From NCBI GenBank assembly GCA_020740775.1, contig JAHEWK010000016.1, positions 62,001 through 126,000 on the forward strand: a DNA stretch of 64,000 nucleotides. Reading direction: 5' to 3'. The translations under genes were made by a program, and so were the position numbers. This document shows, piece by piece, positions 33,393-45,066 of this stretch. Numbering within the stretch: position 1 is the first letter of the stretch; each line of letters starts with the position of its first letter. Under the pieces are notes generated by a model, which did not search any database, was not told where the DNA came from, and saw only the letters and a program-made list of their open reading frames with translations. This stretch comes from Ilyonectria destructans (lineage: Eukaryota; Ascomycota; Sordariomycetes; Hypocreales; Nectriaceae).

Positions 33393-34609
33393 TTCCCCTC
33401 CTGTTAGTTATATCCCTATAGCTATCTTTAAGACTGTTTTTTATGCATCTATTAGTATATCCCCAACCTTCTTCTTTAAATATTCCAATATACTGATAGT
33501 ATATCCAGTTAAATTTTAAAATATCCTTCTAAATCCCACAATATCCTTAAGTTAACAGTAAGTAAACTGATTTAAGCTGCTTCTGCTAAGAGTCTTTAGA
33601 TTCCTATTTCTACTGCTAATATATTGGTTTTAGCTGCAGCTATTAAGGAATTTAGCTTTAAAATAATACCTTATTTATAATATATTGCTAATGGATATAT
33701 ATATAAGATACTGAATAGTAGTTCTAAGAAATATAGTTTTTATACCGATAAGGATTGCTCTTATAATATAACTGGTATCTCTCTTAACTTATATAAGTTT
33801 TCTTAGGGATTATATTTAGTGTTTTTTCTTTTACTAAAAATAAGAATAGTAATTTAAGTTATCTTTAAGATAAAGTATCTTAGTGTTAAAGAATTAAGTC
33901 TAAAGGAAGAGTTCCTTAAGAAGCAGGCTACTCTTTAAGCTACTCAGGCTGAATTTAACTAATCTTTAGATCTTCTGGAATATATTTATTACTAGTGCTA
34001 ATTTTTAGTTATTAGGGGTTATAAAATAACTTATTATAATCTTAAATCTTTAGAGGAGTTAGAGTTATTAAAGCAGGCAGAGTATAAGGCTACTATTAAC
34101 CTTTAGTCTTTAGTTTATATTGATATTATTAACTGGAGTTCTATTAATTTTAATACTTTATTTCCTTCTGGTAGTATTATTAAAAGTTCTTTAGGAGGTA
34201 TTATATATAGATAAGGTTTTTAGCTAGTTTCTACTGGTTATTACTCTTAGGGTAGTTCTTCTATTTAATAAGGTAATATATTTATCCTTCGATCTATTTC
34301 TTATTAAGGATTTTCTTAATTTTATATTCCTCTGGTCTTTTAACCTCAGTTTTAGGCTGCTTATTAATATTAACTTAAATAGTGTCTTTTGCTATCTTAA
34401 GGAGTGAGATATAGAAGATAGAGTGAATTCTAACTTTTAGTAGTAGGTTCAGTTTGTAGTTATTTTTTGATATTTTTTTAATAATTTTATAGAGGCTGAT
34501 ATACTTATAATTTAGTTTTTTATTTTTATATTTTATTTATAGGTTTTTTATAGATAAGTAGACTATATCTCTCTTTAAAAAGAATAGTCCCTTTATCTAT
34601 TTTAAGTTA

Positions 34610-34658
34610 ACGTATATAATAAGCAAATGTCCCAGATAAGCAAATGTCCTAAAAATCC
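34610..34658 (+). repeat. Left terminal inverted repeat of pogo-type element
   Basis: 49 bp starting ACGTATATAATAAG; complements 36421-36469 with few mismatches. Preceded by TA (34608-34609). Confidence 0.88.
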
Positions 34659-34714
34659 CTCAATCTCTCTTTCTTCCATTTAATCAATTAATTTACCACT
34701 ACCAAACATATCTC

Positions 34715-36363
34715 AATTTAATAAAGAGGCTAATATCCTTCTTGCTCTTCAAGCCCTTTAAAATAATCCATCATTAAGCATCCGACGCGCCGCATCAATC
34801 TACTATATCTGTAATAAAAGGCTAGGGCGCCGCCAGAAAGGCATGCAGTCTCGACGCGATATTGTCCCTAAGTCACGCAAGCTATCCGATCTAGAGGAAC
34901 AGATCATTATTCAATTCATTCTCAACCTAAATTCCCGAGGGTTTCCCCCGCAACTGTGTGGTGTTGAAGAAATGGCCAACTGACTGCTCGCTGACCGCAA
35001 CGCATTATCTATCGGCAAGTGCTGGGCTTCTAACTTCGTCAGGCGACAACCAGAGCTCAAGATGCGTTTTTTTCGTAAATATAACTATTAGAGGGCTAAA
35101 TGCAAAGATCCAACTATTATTTGCAATTAGTTCCGGCTTGTGGAGAACACAATCGCAAAATATAGTATCGACCTAGCCGATATCTATAACTTTAATGAGA
35201 CCGGCTTTATAATGGGCATAATTGCAAGCGGAATGGTCGTTATAGGTGTAGATAGGTGTGGAAACCCGAAATCAGTCCAGCCTGGAAACCGGGAATGGGT
35301 TACAGTCATTCAGGCGATTAATGCGGAGGGCTGGGCGATCCAGCTGTTTATTGTGGTTGCAGGCTAATATTACCTTGCCAGCTGGTACCGGGAAAGTAAC
35401 CTTCCGGGCAATTAGGCTATTACAACAACTTAAAATAGCTGGACCGATAATAAGATAGATCTTAAGTAGCTTAAGCACTTTAACCGGCATATAAAGAATC
35501 AATTAACTGGTTGCTACTGTCTTCTAATTCTTAATGGGTATAAAAGTTATTACTTAGTTGACTTTAAGAAATATTATAAATAGAATAATATTATTACGCT
35601 TTGTATACCGCCTTATTTATCTTATCTACTTTAGCCCCTTAATATTGGGTACTTTGGGCCACTTAAAAAAGCCTACAGTTAAGAAATTAAGTAGTTGATT
35701 AGATGCTCTATAACCTATATTTTAAAGACTGAGTTCTTCCCAGCCTTTTATGCTGCCTACTAAGCCGCTATAACGGAGAGTAATATCAAAGGGGGTTTTT
35801 GAGGAGCCGGACTTGCTCCTTTAGACCCAGAAAATATTATATTAAAGCTTGATGTGCAGCTATAGACTCTAATACCAGTTGAGGAGGAGGTTAGCCTCCC
35901 TAACCCTTAGGTCTTAAAGACCCTAAAGACTGTGCTTGAGGCCAGCTCGCAGTCCGAATACCTCAAAAGATGAGTTAGAAGGCATTAAAGCAGCTCTCCG
36001 GCATCTATCCTTAAGGCGCTTGAGTTATTTTCTAAGGGAATAAAGGCAATAATATATCAGATAGTATTATTGAAGTCTGAGAACCAGATCCTTCGACAGG
36101 CAAATAAGACCCTTAGTAAGCGGCGCAGAGCGAAAAGAACCCGCCTATAGAATAGAGGGAAGATGACTCTAAATAAGGGAAGGGATGAGATAGATCAGAG
36201 AGATGTTAATGCGCAGGTAGTGGCTGAATTATCGAGAAGTAGTGGTCGACGAAGGTTGGCGCCGCTGAGGGAAAGGCGCTGTGGAATATATGGAAAGGCT
36301 GGTTATAATGTAAGGATCTGTCAGGCTATAATTGAGACCTCTGGAGAAGAGTATAGCGATTAG
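34715..36363 (+). pseudogene. pogo/Fot1-type transposase, broken
   Basis: Readable parts: an N-terminal helix-turn-helix (NPSLSIRRAASIYYICNKRL), a CENP-B-like HTH (SRKLSDLEEQIIIQFI; GKCWASNFVRRQPELK), the DDE_1 start at about 35165 (YSIDLADIYNFNETGF) and WVTVIQAINAEGW. The C-terminal zinc-knuckle-like RRCGIYGKAGYNVRIC (36270-36330) is also visible. The first catalytic Asp of the YNMDETGF-type motif is Asn (AAT), consistent with a G-to-A change. Several in-frame stops. Inactive. Confidence 0.82.
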
Positions 36364-36420
36364 TTTTAATTGATTAATTATATTGTTGTGGTTTTATTGA
36401 GGTTTTAATTTTAGAGGTTA

Positions 36421-36469
36421 GGATTTTTGGGACATTTACTTGTTTGGGATATTTACTTATTATGTACGT
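36421..36469 (-). repeat. Right terminal inverted repeat of pogo-type element
   Basis: 49 bp, ends CTTATTATGTACGT, followed by TA (36470-36471). Confidence 0.88.
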
Positions 36470-38929
36470 TATAGTATTTTTTTATCTGGTTTCTAATAAA
36501 TTTAAGTTTAGTCTTTATTTCTTTATATAAATTCTTTAGCTATTTAGTTATAAAAATTACTTTTAGGTTAATAGGTTCTTCTTAATTAATTTAGTAGGTA
36601 TCAGTATTAAATTTAAAATTAGTATAGACTGAAGTAATCTTTATACTTTTATATTTTATAGTATTATAGCTTAGCTATACAGTTAGAAGCTTCTTAACCC
36701 AGTTATTTTATTTATAGTTAATATAGTATTAAAAATATTATTTTAGTATTTAATTTAATCTTTCTATTTAGCTATCTACTAAAAGGCATTAAGCTATAGT
36801 AAGTCAGTAATTTAATTCTATATATAATATTAATACTTACTAAAACTTAGAAGTAAATAGTAGTTCTCTATTAGAAAGAATTTTTAAGGGGAGTCTATAA
36901 ATACTAATAATATTCCTTAGAAAGATATAGATAAACTGCTCTATATCTATTGATTTTTAGTATAGTATAAAATAGAAGAATTTTATAAATCTATCTATAA
37001 TAATAAGAATACTATTATAGAATATATCTATAGCTGGATTTCTAGATAGAGGTAGTTTTATAATAAAATCTATAGTAATAGAGTCCTAAGGTTACTTAGC
37101 AATTAGTAGGGGCTGTAGTTCTTTATATAGTTTATAATATTAAGTTATAGTTTTATTATATAGGTTATATTATTTAATAGTATCTTTAATTATTCTTTTT
37201 ATCTTAGGAAATTAGTATATTAATCTAACTTATTTAAAGGTTTTATTAACTTCTTAATATTTATATAAGGGGTATTTATAAACCTTCTTAACTAGCTATA
37301 GCTGTAATTCTTTAGATACTTAAAGCTTCTTACTTTATTCTTCTAGAGATAGCTTATTATTAAACTTCTAAATCTACTGGTATAGCGGATTATTCAGTTA
37401 TACTATAAGGGTACTTCTAATACTTCTTAATTATTATAGCTTGTAATTCTTATATTGCTATATTTCCTTATATTTATATGTATATTTATTAATAAGGTAT
37501 TATAGGTATTTCTTATATATATCTATATAGCTTATATATATATCTATAATATCTCTATAGAAATATTAGTTAAGCTCTCTAGCTAGTATCTAGAGGTTTC
37601 TATAATAATTCCCTTTATAGTAGTAGGATATTATATATAACTATTGTAATTTGCTGGGTATAATTTTCCTATTATACTACTTAATCTCTTATAGTCTGGG
37701 GTGGGTATTATATATCCAGTCTTTAAAACTTTATTTGAGTTTCTTTAGAAGCTTTATTAATTCTTAGGGGATTTATTTTTAGGCTATTCTTATAATAAAC
37801 TTCTATTTAAGGTATCCCTTAGGTATTATAGTGAGAAGTTATTCTTAGGTAATAGATTTACCAGTATTAAAGTTGGGTTATTAACTGATAGTATCTACTT
37901 ATCTATTTTTAGTTCTTTTAATATAGTAGATAATATAGTTAAATTCAGAAAGATATTTAATATATCTAAGTTATTATTTACTAAGTTACTAGATTATAGT
38001 AAAATATAAGATATTTTTATAATCTATAAATACCTTAATTTAGTATTTACTGCTTAGAAGGTAGTATTAAAACTCCTTAAATATATTAATAATTATAAGG
38101 AATTCTTTATTATAGATAGAGTAATTAAGTTTAGTGCTATATATTTTATAAGAGAAGAAGGTAATAGGGTATAATAGGCTATTATTATCTTATTATTTAA
38201 TTTGGGCTTTTTATATAAAGTCTAATAAGTCAGTCTTAAGCTTAATATCTTATTTTAGGTTAAATATTACTAGAATAAGTTTACTAAGGATTAGATTTCT
38301 TATAGTATTAAATACTTTTTCTATAGCAGTATTCTATTGAAATTCTTCTTCTTTCTTAGTGAATTATATTAGAGGGGTGGTATAACTGCTGAAATCTTTA
38401 AGAAAGTATCTATAGTAATTAATAAAGCCTAAAAAGAACTGTACTTTCTTAAGGTTAGTAGGTTATAGCTAGTTCTTAACTGCTATAATTTTTTTTAAAT
38501 CTATCTTAATCTAGTTATAAGAAATTATATATCCGAGGAATTTAACCTCTAGTATATAAAAATAGCTTTTCTCTAGTTTAACTAAAAGTTTTATATCTTA
38601 AAGTGCTTTTAATATTATATAAATATATTCTATATATTCTTCTTTAGAGTTAGAGAAGATAAGAATATTATTTAGGTAGTATATAATAAAGATATTAAGA
38701 TACTCTTAAAGTATATTATTAATTATTTACTGGAATATTACTGGTATATTTATAAGTCTAAAGGGTATAATAAGATATTTATAAAGTTTAAATTTAGTTC
38801 GAAATACAGTTTTCTATTTATATCCTTTTTTAATATAGATAAGGTTATATACTTCTTTTAGGTCTAAAGCTATAAATACCTTCTTACTATAGAGTTAGTT
38901 CTTAAGCTTTATAATAAAAGATAGTAGAA

Positions 38930-39020
38930 TTCTATTCTTAATTATAATATTATTTAACCTTCTGTAATCTATAATAAGTTTAAGCTTATTATTCTTTTTA
39001 GAAATAAATATAATAGGGTA
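38930..39020 (-). pseudogene. gypsy reverse-transcriptase core remnant
   Basis: KLKLIIDYRRLNN is the fingers/palm entry block of Ty3/gypsy RT (consensus LRxCVDYRxLN). Surrounding text is too decayed to annotate further. Confidence 0.6.
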
Positions 39021-40767
39021 TTCTATTAATAACTTAAAAATTCTAATATATTCTTTCTTAAGTATATCTTTAATATATTCTTTAAGTATTTTAAGCTGTA
39101 TAATATTTAGATTGAAAATCTAGTGGAATATAGATATTATTCTATTTTTCAGTATAATTTTATAATTCTATTAACTAAATTCTAATAGTTCTATCTTAAG
39201 TTCTTCAGTAAAGAGTTTTTAATATACTCTATACTATACTGATATATTCTTAAGTTACTCTTCTTTAAGCAGTTTCTTATACTTCTTAAGGTTTTTATTT
39301 ATCTATCTAAACTGTTATTAGATATATCCAATTATTCTTTAGAGCTAGTAGTATTTATCTTTCTGATATTTATATTATATTTCTTTTGGGGGTTATAAAG
39401 TCTCTATTATATCTCTACTGTTATATTTATAAGTGAGGGCAGAGATAGAGGATACTAAGAATACATAACCCACCTAGAAGTAAATCTATAATAACTGTAA
39501 TAGTGTTATAATAGAAAGGGTAGGTAAGGTTAGAATTAAAATTTAAATAAATAGCCTAATTAAGTAAGAATAATAACCTTCCTAGCTGATACTATTTAAT
39601 TAAATAGATCTCTAAGGGATCTTAAAAGAATAGGCTAAAAGACTGTTAATTAAATAAGATACTAGAATAATAATGCTTGCTAATAGATTTTGTATAAGGT
39701 CTCCCAATTTATAGCCCTAATAGGTCAGGCTACTAGTCCCTATCCAGTACGGTATTTCCTGTTAAAGAAAGCTGTTAATTTTAGCTCTAGTTGCAGTAAG
39801 AATCTAATTAAATAACTTAATTCCCTAAAAGACTGAAAAACCCCAACTTATTTATCTTTATTATTAGAGATTAAGTATTAAGATCTTATATCTAAGTTAT
39901 TATTATTATTACTAGAGAGTATATTATTATAGTTAATTTATATTTAGCCAGTCCTCCAGTTAATATATAGATTATATTTCCGCAACTATAGGTACCTAAG
40001 GATAATATTATAATATCCTATTAGTATAATATTAAATAAGATTTTTTAGTTTTTTTCTTTAAGAAAGACTTTAAGATAATTAACCTTATAGCTTATAACT
40101 CTATTATTATACTTAAATAGGCTTCCCTTAAGATTAGAGACTATAGAGTTTCTTTTTATTCTTCTATAGCAGCTATAGGTAATTAACTACACTAGGGTTA
40201 ATATACTCCCGCTCTACTCTGCTATCTACTAATATAATAAGCTATACTCCCTTAACTTAAATCTTTATTTTTAAGGTTCTTTATTTCTTTCCTTTTTATA
40301 TTATATATAGAGTCTTACTGGGGAGTATCTTCTCTTACTTACTTATCTATTACTCTTCTACAGACAGTATAAGTCTTTTTCCGATTCTTGGAGTTATTAA
40401 TACCAGGCTTAGTTATTTTTATTATCTCTAGTTTTATTATAGAAGTTAAATCCTTCTATATATATTTGCCTGATATATTAGTTGATTTCTTATACCTTAA
40501 TTCTATACTTTGGGTATCCGGGCAGTATGTAGGTTATTATGTTTCTTACTAAGCAGGATTGGGCGGATCTAGTAGGTTCTTTACCCTTACAGTTCGGGCT
40601 TATATCTCTTTATTTTTAATCTTCTATCTTGCTTTTTCAGGCTCTATTAAGGCTGCTGGTTTCTCTATAGTTATTAAATTTATAGTTCTTTGTTATTATA
40701 TACTTAATATATTGGAACTCATCTTGGATTTCCCACTTGTAGTTTTTACAGTCCTCTGTATTGCACT

Positions 40768-40783
40768 GTAGTACTTTAGCTGT
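40768..40783. repeat. Left 16-bp direct repeat flanking G+C-rich insert
   Basis: GTAGTACTTTAGCTGT, identical to 42002-42017. Confidence 0.82.
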
Positions 40784-42001
40784 TGTTGTTATTGTTATTG
40801 TTGTTATATTATTACCGTCGTGAAGATTGCCTAAAGCTATCCACAGAATCCCCAAAGGGGCAAGACAACGTACTAGGCTGGTATTAACAGCTGAAGAAAC
40901 CTAAAGTACAGTAACCCGGGGCCGGAGCTATAGACACTACTGGCCTATAGCTCGGGCCTGCAGTTACAGACCTAGGCCTAGACCTAGACTTAGACTGCAA
41001 CCCTTCTTCCTCCTCCATCTAGCAATTAGGAGGCCCTATTTGACCTATTATTTCGAGCCCGATATCCGTCAGCGGATTGTTAGGGCGGGTGTCGGCATAT
41101 CTATATTTATTAACCAGCTTGAAATTCTTCAGTATTCCTATTCCTGCCTGCCGGCATTCAAAACCTCCAGAAATCGAGATCCGTATAATAGGAAAAACTG
41201 CAGATGGGAAAACCTTGCGGGAGCTAAGAGGGAAAAACCACTGCAGCTAGCATCTATTAATTAGGGCCATCAAGCCAGAACCCTGATGCCTACAAGTAGC
41301 CCGATTCTATGACTTCTTGTAGACCTGGATTAACAGCCAAGATCCGTAGATCAAGGCATCCAAGACCCGGGGGTCATAGTAGCCAAGGCCCGGAGGCCAA
41401 GGCAGCTCAGGCCCGGAGGCCGAAGCAGGTGCTAAGACGCGGTGGCCTTATGCGCCTAAGTGCCGAGACACAGAGGTCAGGGCAGCTTAGGCCCGGAGGC
41501 CTAAGCAGGTGCCGAGGCAGGCCAAGGCAGCTCAGGCCCGGAGGCCTAAGCAGGTACTAAGACGAGGCAGCCTTATGTACCTAAGTGCCGAGTCGTAGAG
41601 ATCAGGGCAAATGTCGACGCCCACCTAGATTGAAGCTGGTGTCGTGATTGCTTCTGGCGGCTGCAATAGCTATACTTGCTGCGAGGTCTGAACCAGCATT
41701 ACAGCATGTATAGGAGCCACAGCGGTGTCGTTTGGCCCCCGCAAGCCGTACTGTGACCCTGCTGCTATCTTAGCTGCCCAGCTGGTCAGGGCAGCAGGCC
41801 TCGATTATAGCCGGAGCCCTTAGGCTGTGGCCGTGGCTGCTGCATAAAGGAAGTCAACCCTCTCAATCCTTCCTTTATTGCAGTGTTAGTGCCCGATGGG
41901 CGCCAGCTGCTGCAGCAGCCAAATTTGGTGGGCCTGCAAAATTTTCCACGCTAGTGCTAACAGCCGCTAGTCAGGAAGAATTTTTACAGGAGAGAGTTAT
42001 A
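40784..42001 (-). mobile_element. G+C-rich, little-mutated non-autonomous insert
   Basis: 1,218 bp of balanced, non-RIP sequence inside the A/T-saturated gypsy element, bounded by a 16-bp duplication. The left end is a simple-repeat run (TGTTGTTATTGTTATTG), which on the minus strand is an AACAATA-type tail, suggesting retroposition with the 3' end at the left. No coding capacity recognised. It includes a G+C-rich minisatellite (41390-41610). Class unknown; a SINE-like or LINE-derived non-autonomous element is the best guess. Confidence 0.68.
41390..41610. repeat. G+C-rich minisatellite
   Basis: Degenerate units built on GGCCAAGGCAGCTCAGGCCC and GGAGGCCTAAGCAGGT, followed by CTAAGTGCCGAG, about two long periods of roughly 120 bp with shorter partial units between them. 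Confidence 0.75.
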
Positions 42002-42017
42002 GTAGTACTTTAGCTGT
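42002..42017. repeat. Right 16-bp direct repeat flanking G+C-rich insert
   Basis: GTAGTACTTTAGCTGT, identical to 40768-40783. Confidence 0.82.
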
Positions 42018-43599
42018 AATATATTGTATTTTTCTTTTATGTTCTATAGCATGCTATTTCTGTAGTTTTTCCTATTTGTATATATAGTATTTTTCTATTT
42101 TACAGTAGCTAAGGGTAGCACTGAATACCAGGCAGCCTGACGGAAAAAGGTTTCCCTTATTATCTAGTTATATAACTCCTACTCTGCTATACTATATTAT
42201 AATATAGAAATACTTAAGTTCCTTCTATAAGTAGAATTTCTAGATAGGTTTATTATCTATATATACTGGATAATAGTTATAGTAAATTTTTTCTTTTTTA
42301 TATATTTAGTAGGTATAGGTGATATATAATACCTATAAGATTTCTTTATATTGTCAGTAATAGATAGAGACCCTAGGGTTATTATTCAGTCTTTCTATTA
42401 GGGTGATATTTAGGGGGTTATACCCTAGATATCTATTATAGGCGTGAATATAGATGGGGGCGTCCTTATTGGGGGCTTATCTTTTATTAGCAAGATCATT
42501 ATATATTTCTATAGGGTTTTTCCATATACAGGTCCTGTATATATCTTCTTCCCAGTAGTATCCTTAACTTATCTGGGGGCTCCAGTATGGGTCTTTAGAG
42601 TGGTATTTATCCTCTATTTCGGGATACTTATCAGCTGGTAAAATAATATCTTTATTACTCACCGGAAGTCCTATTTTTCTTACTTATTATACTTTTTGTC
42701 TGGCGTAGACCTAAGGCTTTTCTTCTTCTCTAGTATAGAAGTATTATTATAGCTTATTATTTTTTTCCTATATCCCGAAGATCTCCGCTCTATATTTCTA
42801 TATTATTAGTGGCAGTATAGCTGGCTTGAGTTATCTATTAGGGATATATATCTTGACTTCTACTGTAGGCCTTTATATAGTCTTATTTTATTAGACTATA
42901 GTAATAGTTTGTAATGGTTATATATCGGTAGGTAGTTCTAAGGGGATTCTTTATCTGCTTATAGGGATAGGTTTCTATATAGTACTAATTCCCTAGCTTA
43001 GCTTTTCTTGCTATATTTCCACACTAGCTTGTTATTTTAGCAGTTATTCTTTCTGTTATTCTAGGGTCTTATTTTCTATCTTCTTTTTCTAGGCGGTGCT
43101 ATTTCTTACCCTAATTTCTTCTTTAGTTCTAATTTCGAGTTTTAATACTGCTTATAGTATTATTAAGGGATATTTATTTAGATACTCTATTTTCCAGTTA
43201 TTATCATTTTAAGCTGCTCTATTGAAGTATCTATTGAATCTACTTCTAGTTATAGTAATAATTTGAGTTTATATTATACAGATTGCAGTTTATATATCTT
43301 TATTCTTACTGGTAAAGTAAATCTTATAGTTACCTTCCGGTACAGGCTTATATTTCTAGTTGGTTTTAGGGCCTTAATACTTACTTTTAAAATAGCCCTT
43401 TTTTTCACAATTTTAATACTAAACCTATAAGTAGTCCCGCTATACAGCGCCTAATTCTATAGGTCTGGCTGCTATTCTGTAGGAGGTGTTTCCTTATTGC
43501 TTTTTGCTGCTATTAGAGTTATAGTTATTCTTTTTCTTCTAACTGTCAGTATTTCCTCCTTTTTTTTTTCTATATATTATTTAAACAGTTAGTTATTAA

Positions 43600-43830
43600 T
43601 TATAACGCACCGATAGGTATATAAGTTAAAGTCTGTAGGTAGATTGAGAATTTTACAAACCTTATTTTTTACTTTATCCTTCAGTCCTTTATAGAAGCTG
43701 TTAATTATATTTTTATCCGTCCAGTTTAATTTAGCGGCAAGGTATTGGAACTTTATAAGATATTCTGATACTACTTTATATTAGTAGAGTTTACAGATAG
43801 TAAGAAGGGTATTATACTTCTTATCTTATT
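43600..43830 (-). pseudogene. gypsy gag (capsid) remnant
   Basis: SVSEYLIKFQYLAAKLNW, then SFYKGLKDKVKNKVC on the minus strand: the retrotransposon gag block (consensus SVxxYxxxFxxLA..W.....FxxGL). Confidence 0.65.
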
Positions 43831-44624
43831 CTCTATAGGTATTATATAGAAGCTGCTTATATACTTTAAAGCTATTAAATAGAGTAGTTATTTCTAATTT
43901 ATATTCTTCTGGTGCTTTTTCTATAAAGTCTTTAAGAATTGGTATTATACTATCTTTAGTATTGCCTTTTAGAAGTCCTATAGTATATTATATCTTTAAT
44001 TAGTTATTACTAAAAGCAATTAGATAGTATATATAGAATAATTTAAGTTCGGTGAGATATTCAGTAAGCTTCTTGAGGCTTCTGTTAAACTCCCTTAGCT
44101 GTTAGGGCTTAATAGTCTCTCCGATATTATAGGGTCTTAGGATGTTTGGTGTGACTGAGAATCTGTTAGTTTATTTGGCTTATTAAGCTCGTTCTGCCTG
44201 GATATTAGCTAACTTCTAGCTGAGCTTGATAGTTTGTTATTCTATTATGCTGATAGTAGCTTGGAGTGCGGATATATTGTTATTTGCGGCCGTACCTATA
44301 GTCTCTATCTGTTAGATTATAGCTTTAAATCTAGTACTATAGTAGTTATTAGCGGCCTTACTGAGGTTTGCCAAGTTGACCAGGTTGCTGCTGAGTTATT
44401 AGTTCTCTATATAGAGCTGGGTTAATTTGTCTGCAGTATCTTCTTTATTGGATATTTCTTCTATATTTATTTTATTATCTCTATCTCTATCCTTAGGGAC
44501 TTTAGGGCGTAGGATGCCCTTTCTCTTAAATAAGGCAGATATACTTACAGATAGAGTGGCGGGAGCTATTGCAACTTACCTAACTTATACTTTAATATAG
44601 TAATATACTGAATAAGAGCTATTA

Positions 44625-45066
44625 ATATATAATAGCTATACTTATTCTGGACTGTCAGTATAGGGTAGGCGCAGATTATAGAATTCAGGTCCTAATAGGG
44701 ATTAGGATATTATATATAAGTTATAGTATAATTACTGCAAATAGGATAATATAATAGAGTGAGGGTATTATATCTAGTAATATATAGCTGGTACAGTAAG
44801 CTAGATAATTAAGTTATATTAATAGCTGGTAAGGCTGTCTTCTATAAAAAGGGCTAAATAAGTGTACTTATATACTATAGCTATTCTAGTGGGCTTACTG
44901 GGTAAGAATAAGTCCGATCTTATAGCTTATTATGGGTAAGTAAGTTGGATGCCCGGGCTTACTTATATAGGGTGAGTTCGGGATCTTGTAGTTATATGAA
45001 AAAGTGGGTATATTATGGTTCTGCCGGTTGTAACTGCCTGATCCCAACTCGGGCTGTAACATTATA
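44625..45066 (-). repeat. LTR of Ty3/gypsy element (5' LTR for the minus-strand element)
   Basis: About 440 bp, partner of 32952-33392. Ends near CGGGCTGTAACATTATATT. Confidence 0.85.

Larger units (their letters stand above)
34610..36469 (+). mobile_element. pogo/Fot1-type DNA transposon nested in the gypsy element
   Basis: 1,860 bp with 49-bp terminal inverted repeats and a TA target duplication on both sides (34608-34609, 36470-36471), the insertion signature of Tc1/mariner/pogo elements. It encodes a DDE_1-type transposase, now broken. It lies in the opposite orientation to its host element. Confidence 0.9.
32952..45066 (-). mobile_element. Ty3/gypsy LTR retrotransposon, RIP-decayed, with nested insertions
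   Basis: Two direct LTRs 12.1 kb apart. On the minus strand, after the LTR at 45066, come a gag capsid piece at about 43800-43620 (SVSEYLIKFQYLAAKLNW), a zinc-knuckle remnant near 43400 (NCEKKGYFK), and a reverse transcriptase near 38985 (LIIDYRRLNN). The sequence is saturated with TA and stops. Subtracting the two nested inserts (34610-36469, 40784-42001) leaves about 9 kb, somewhat long for the family, so another unseen insert is possible. Confidence 0.82.

Noticed and set aside
41390..41610. Possible CRISPR-like array
   Set aside because: Repeats are long, degenerate and tandem with no unique spacers, and the genome is fungal; it is a minisatellite.
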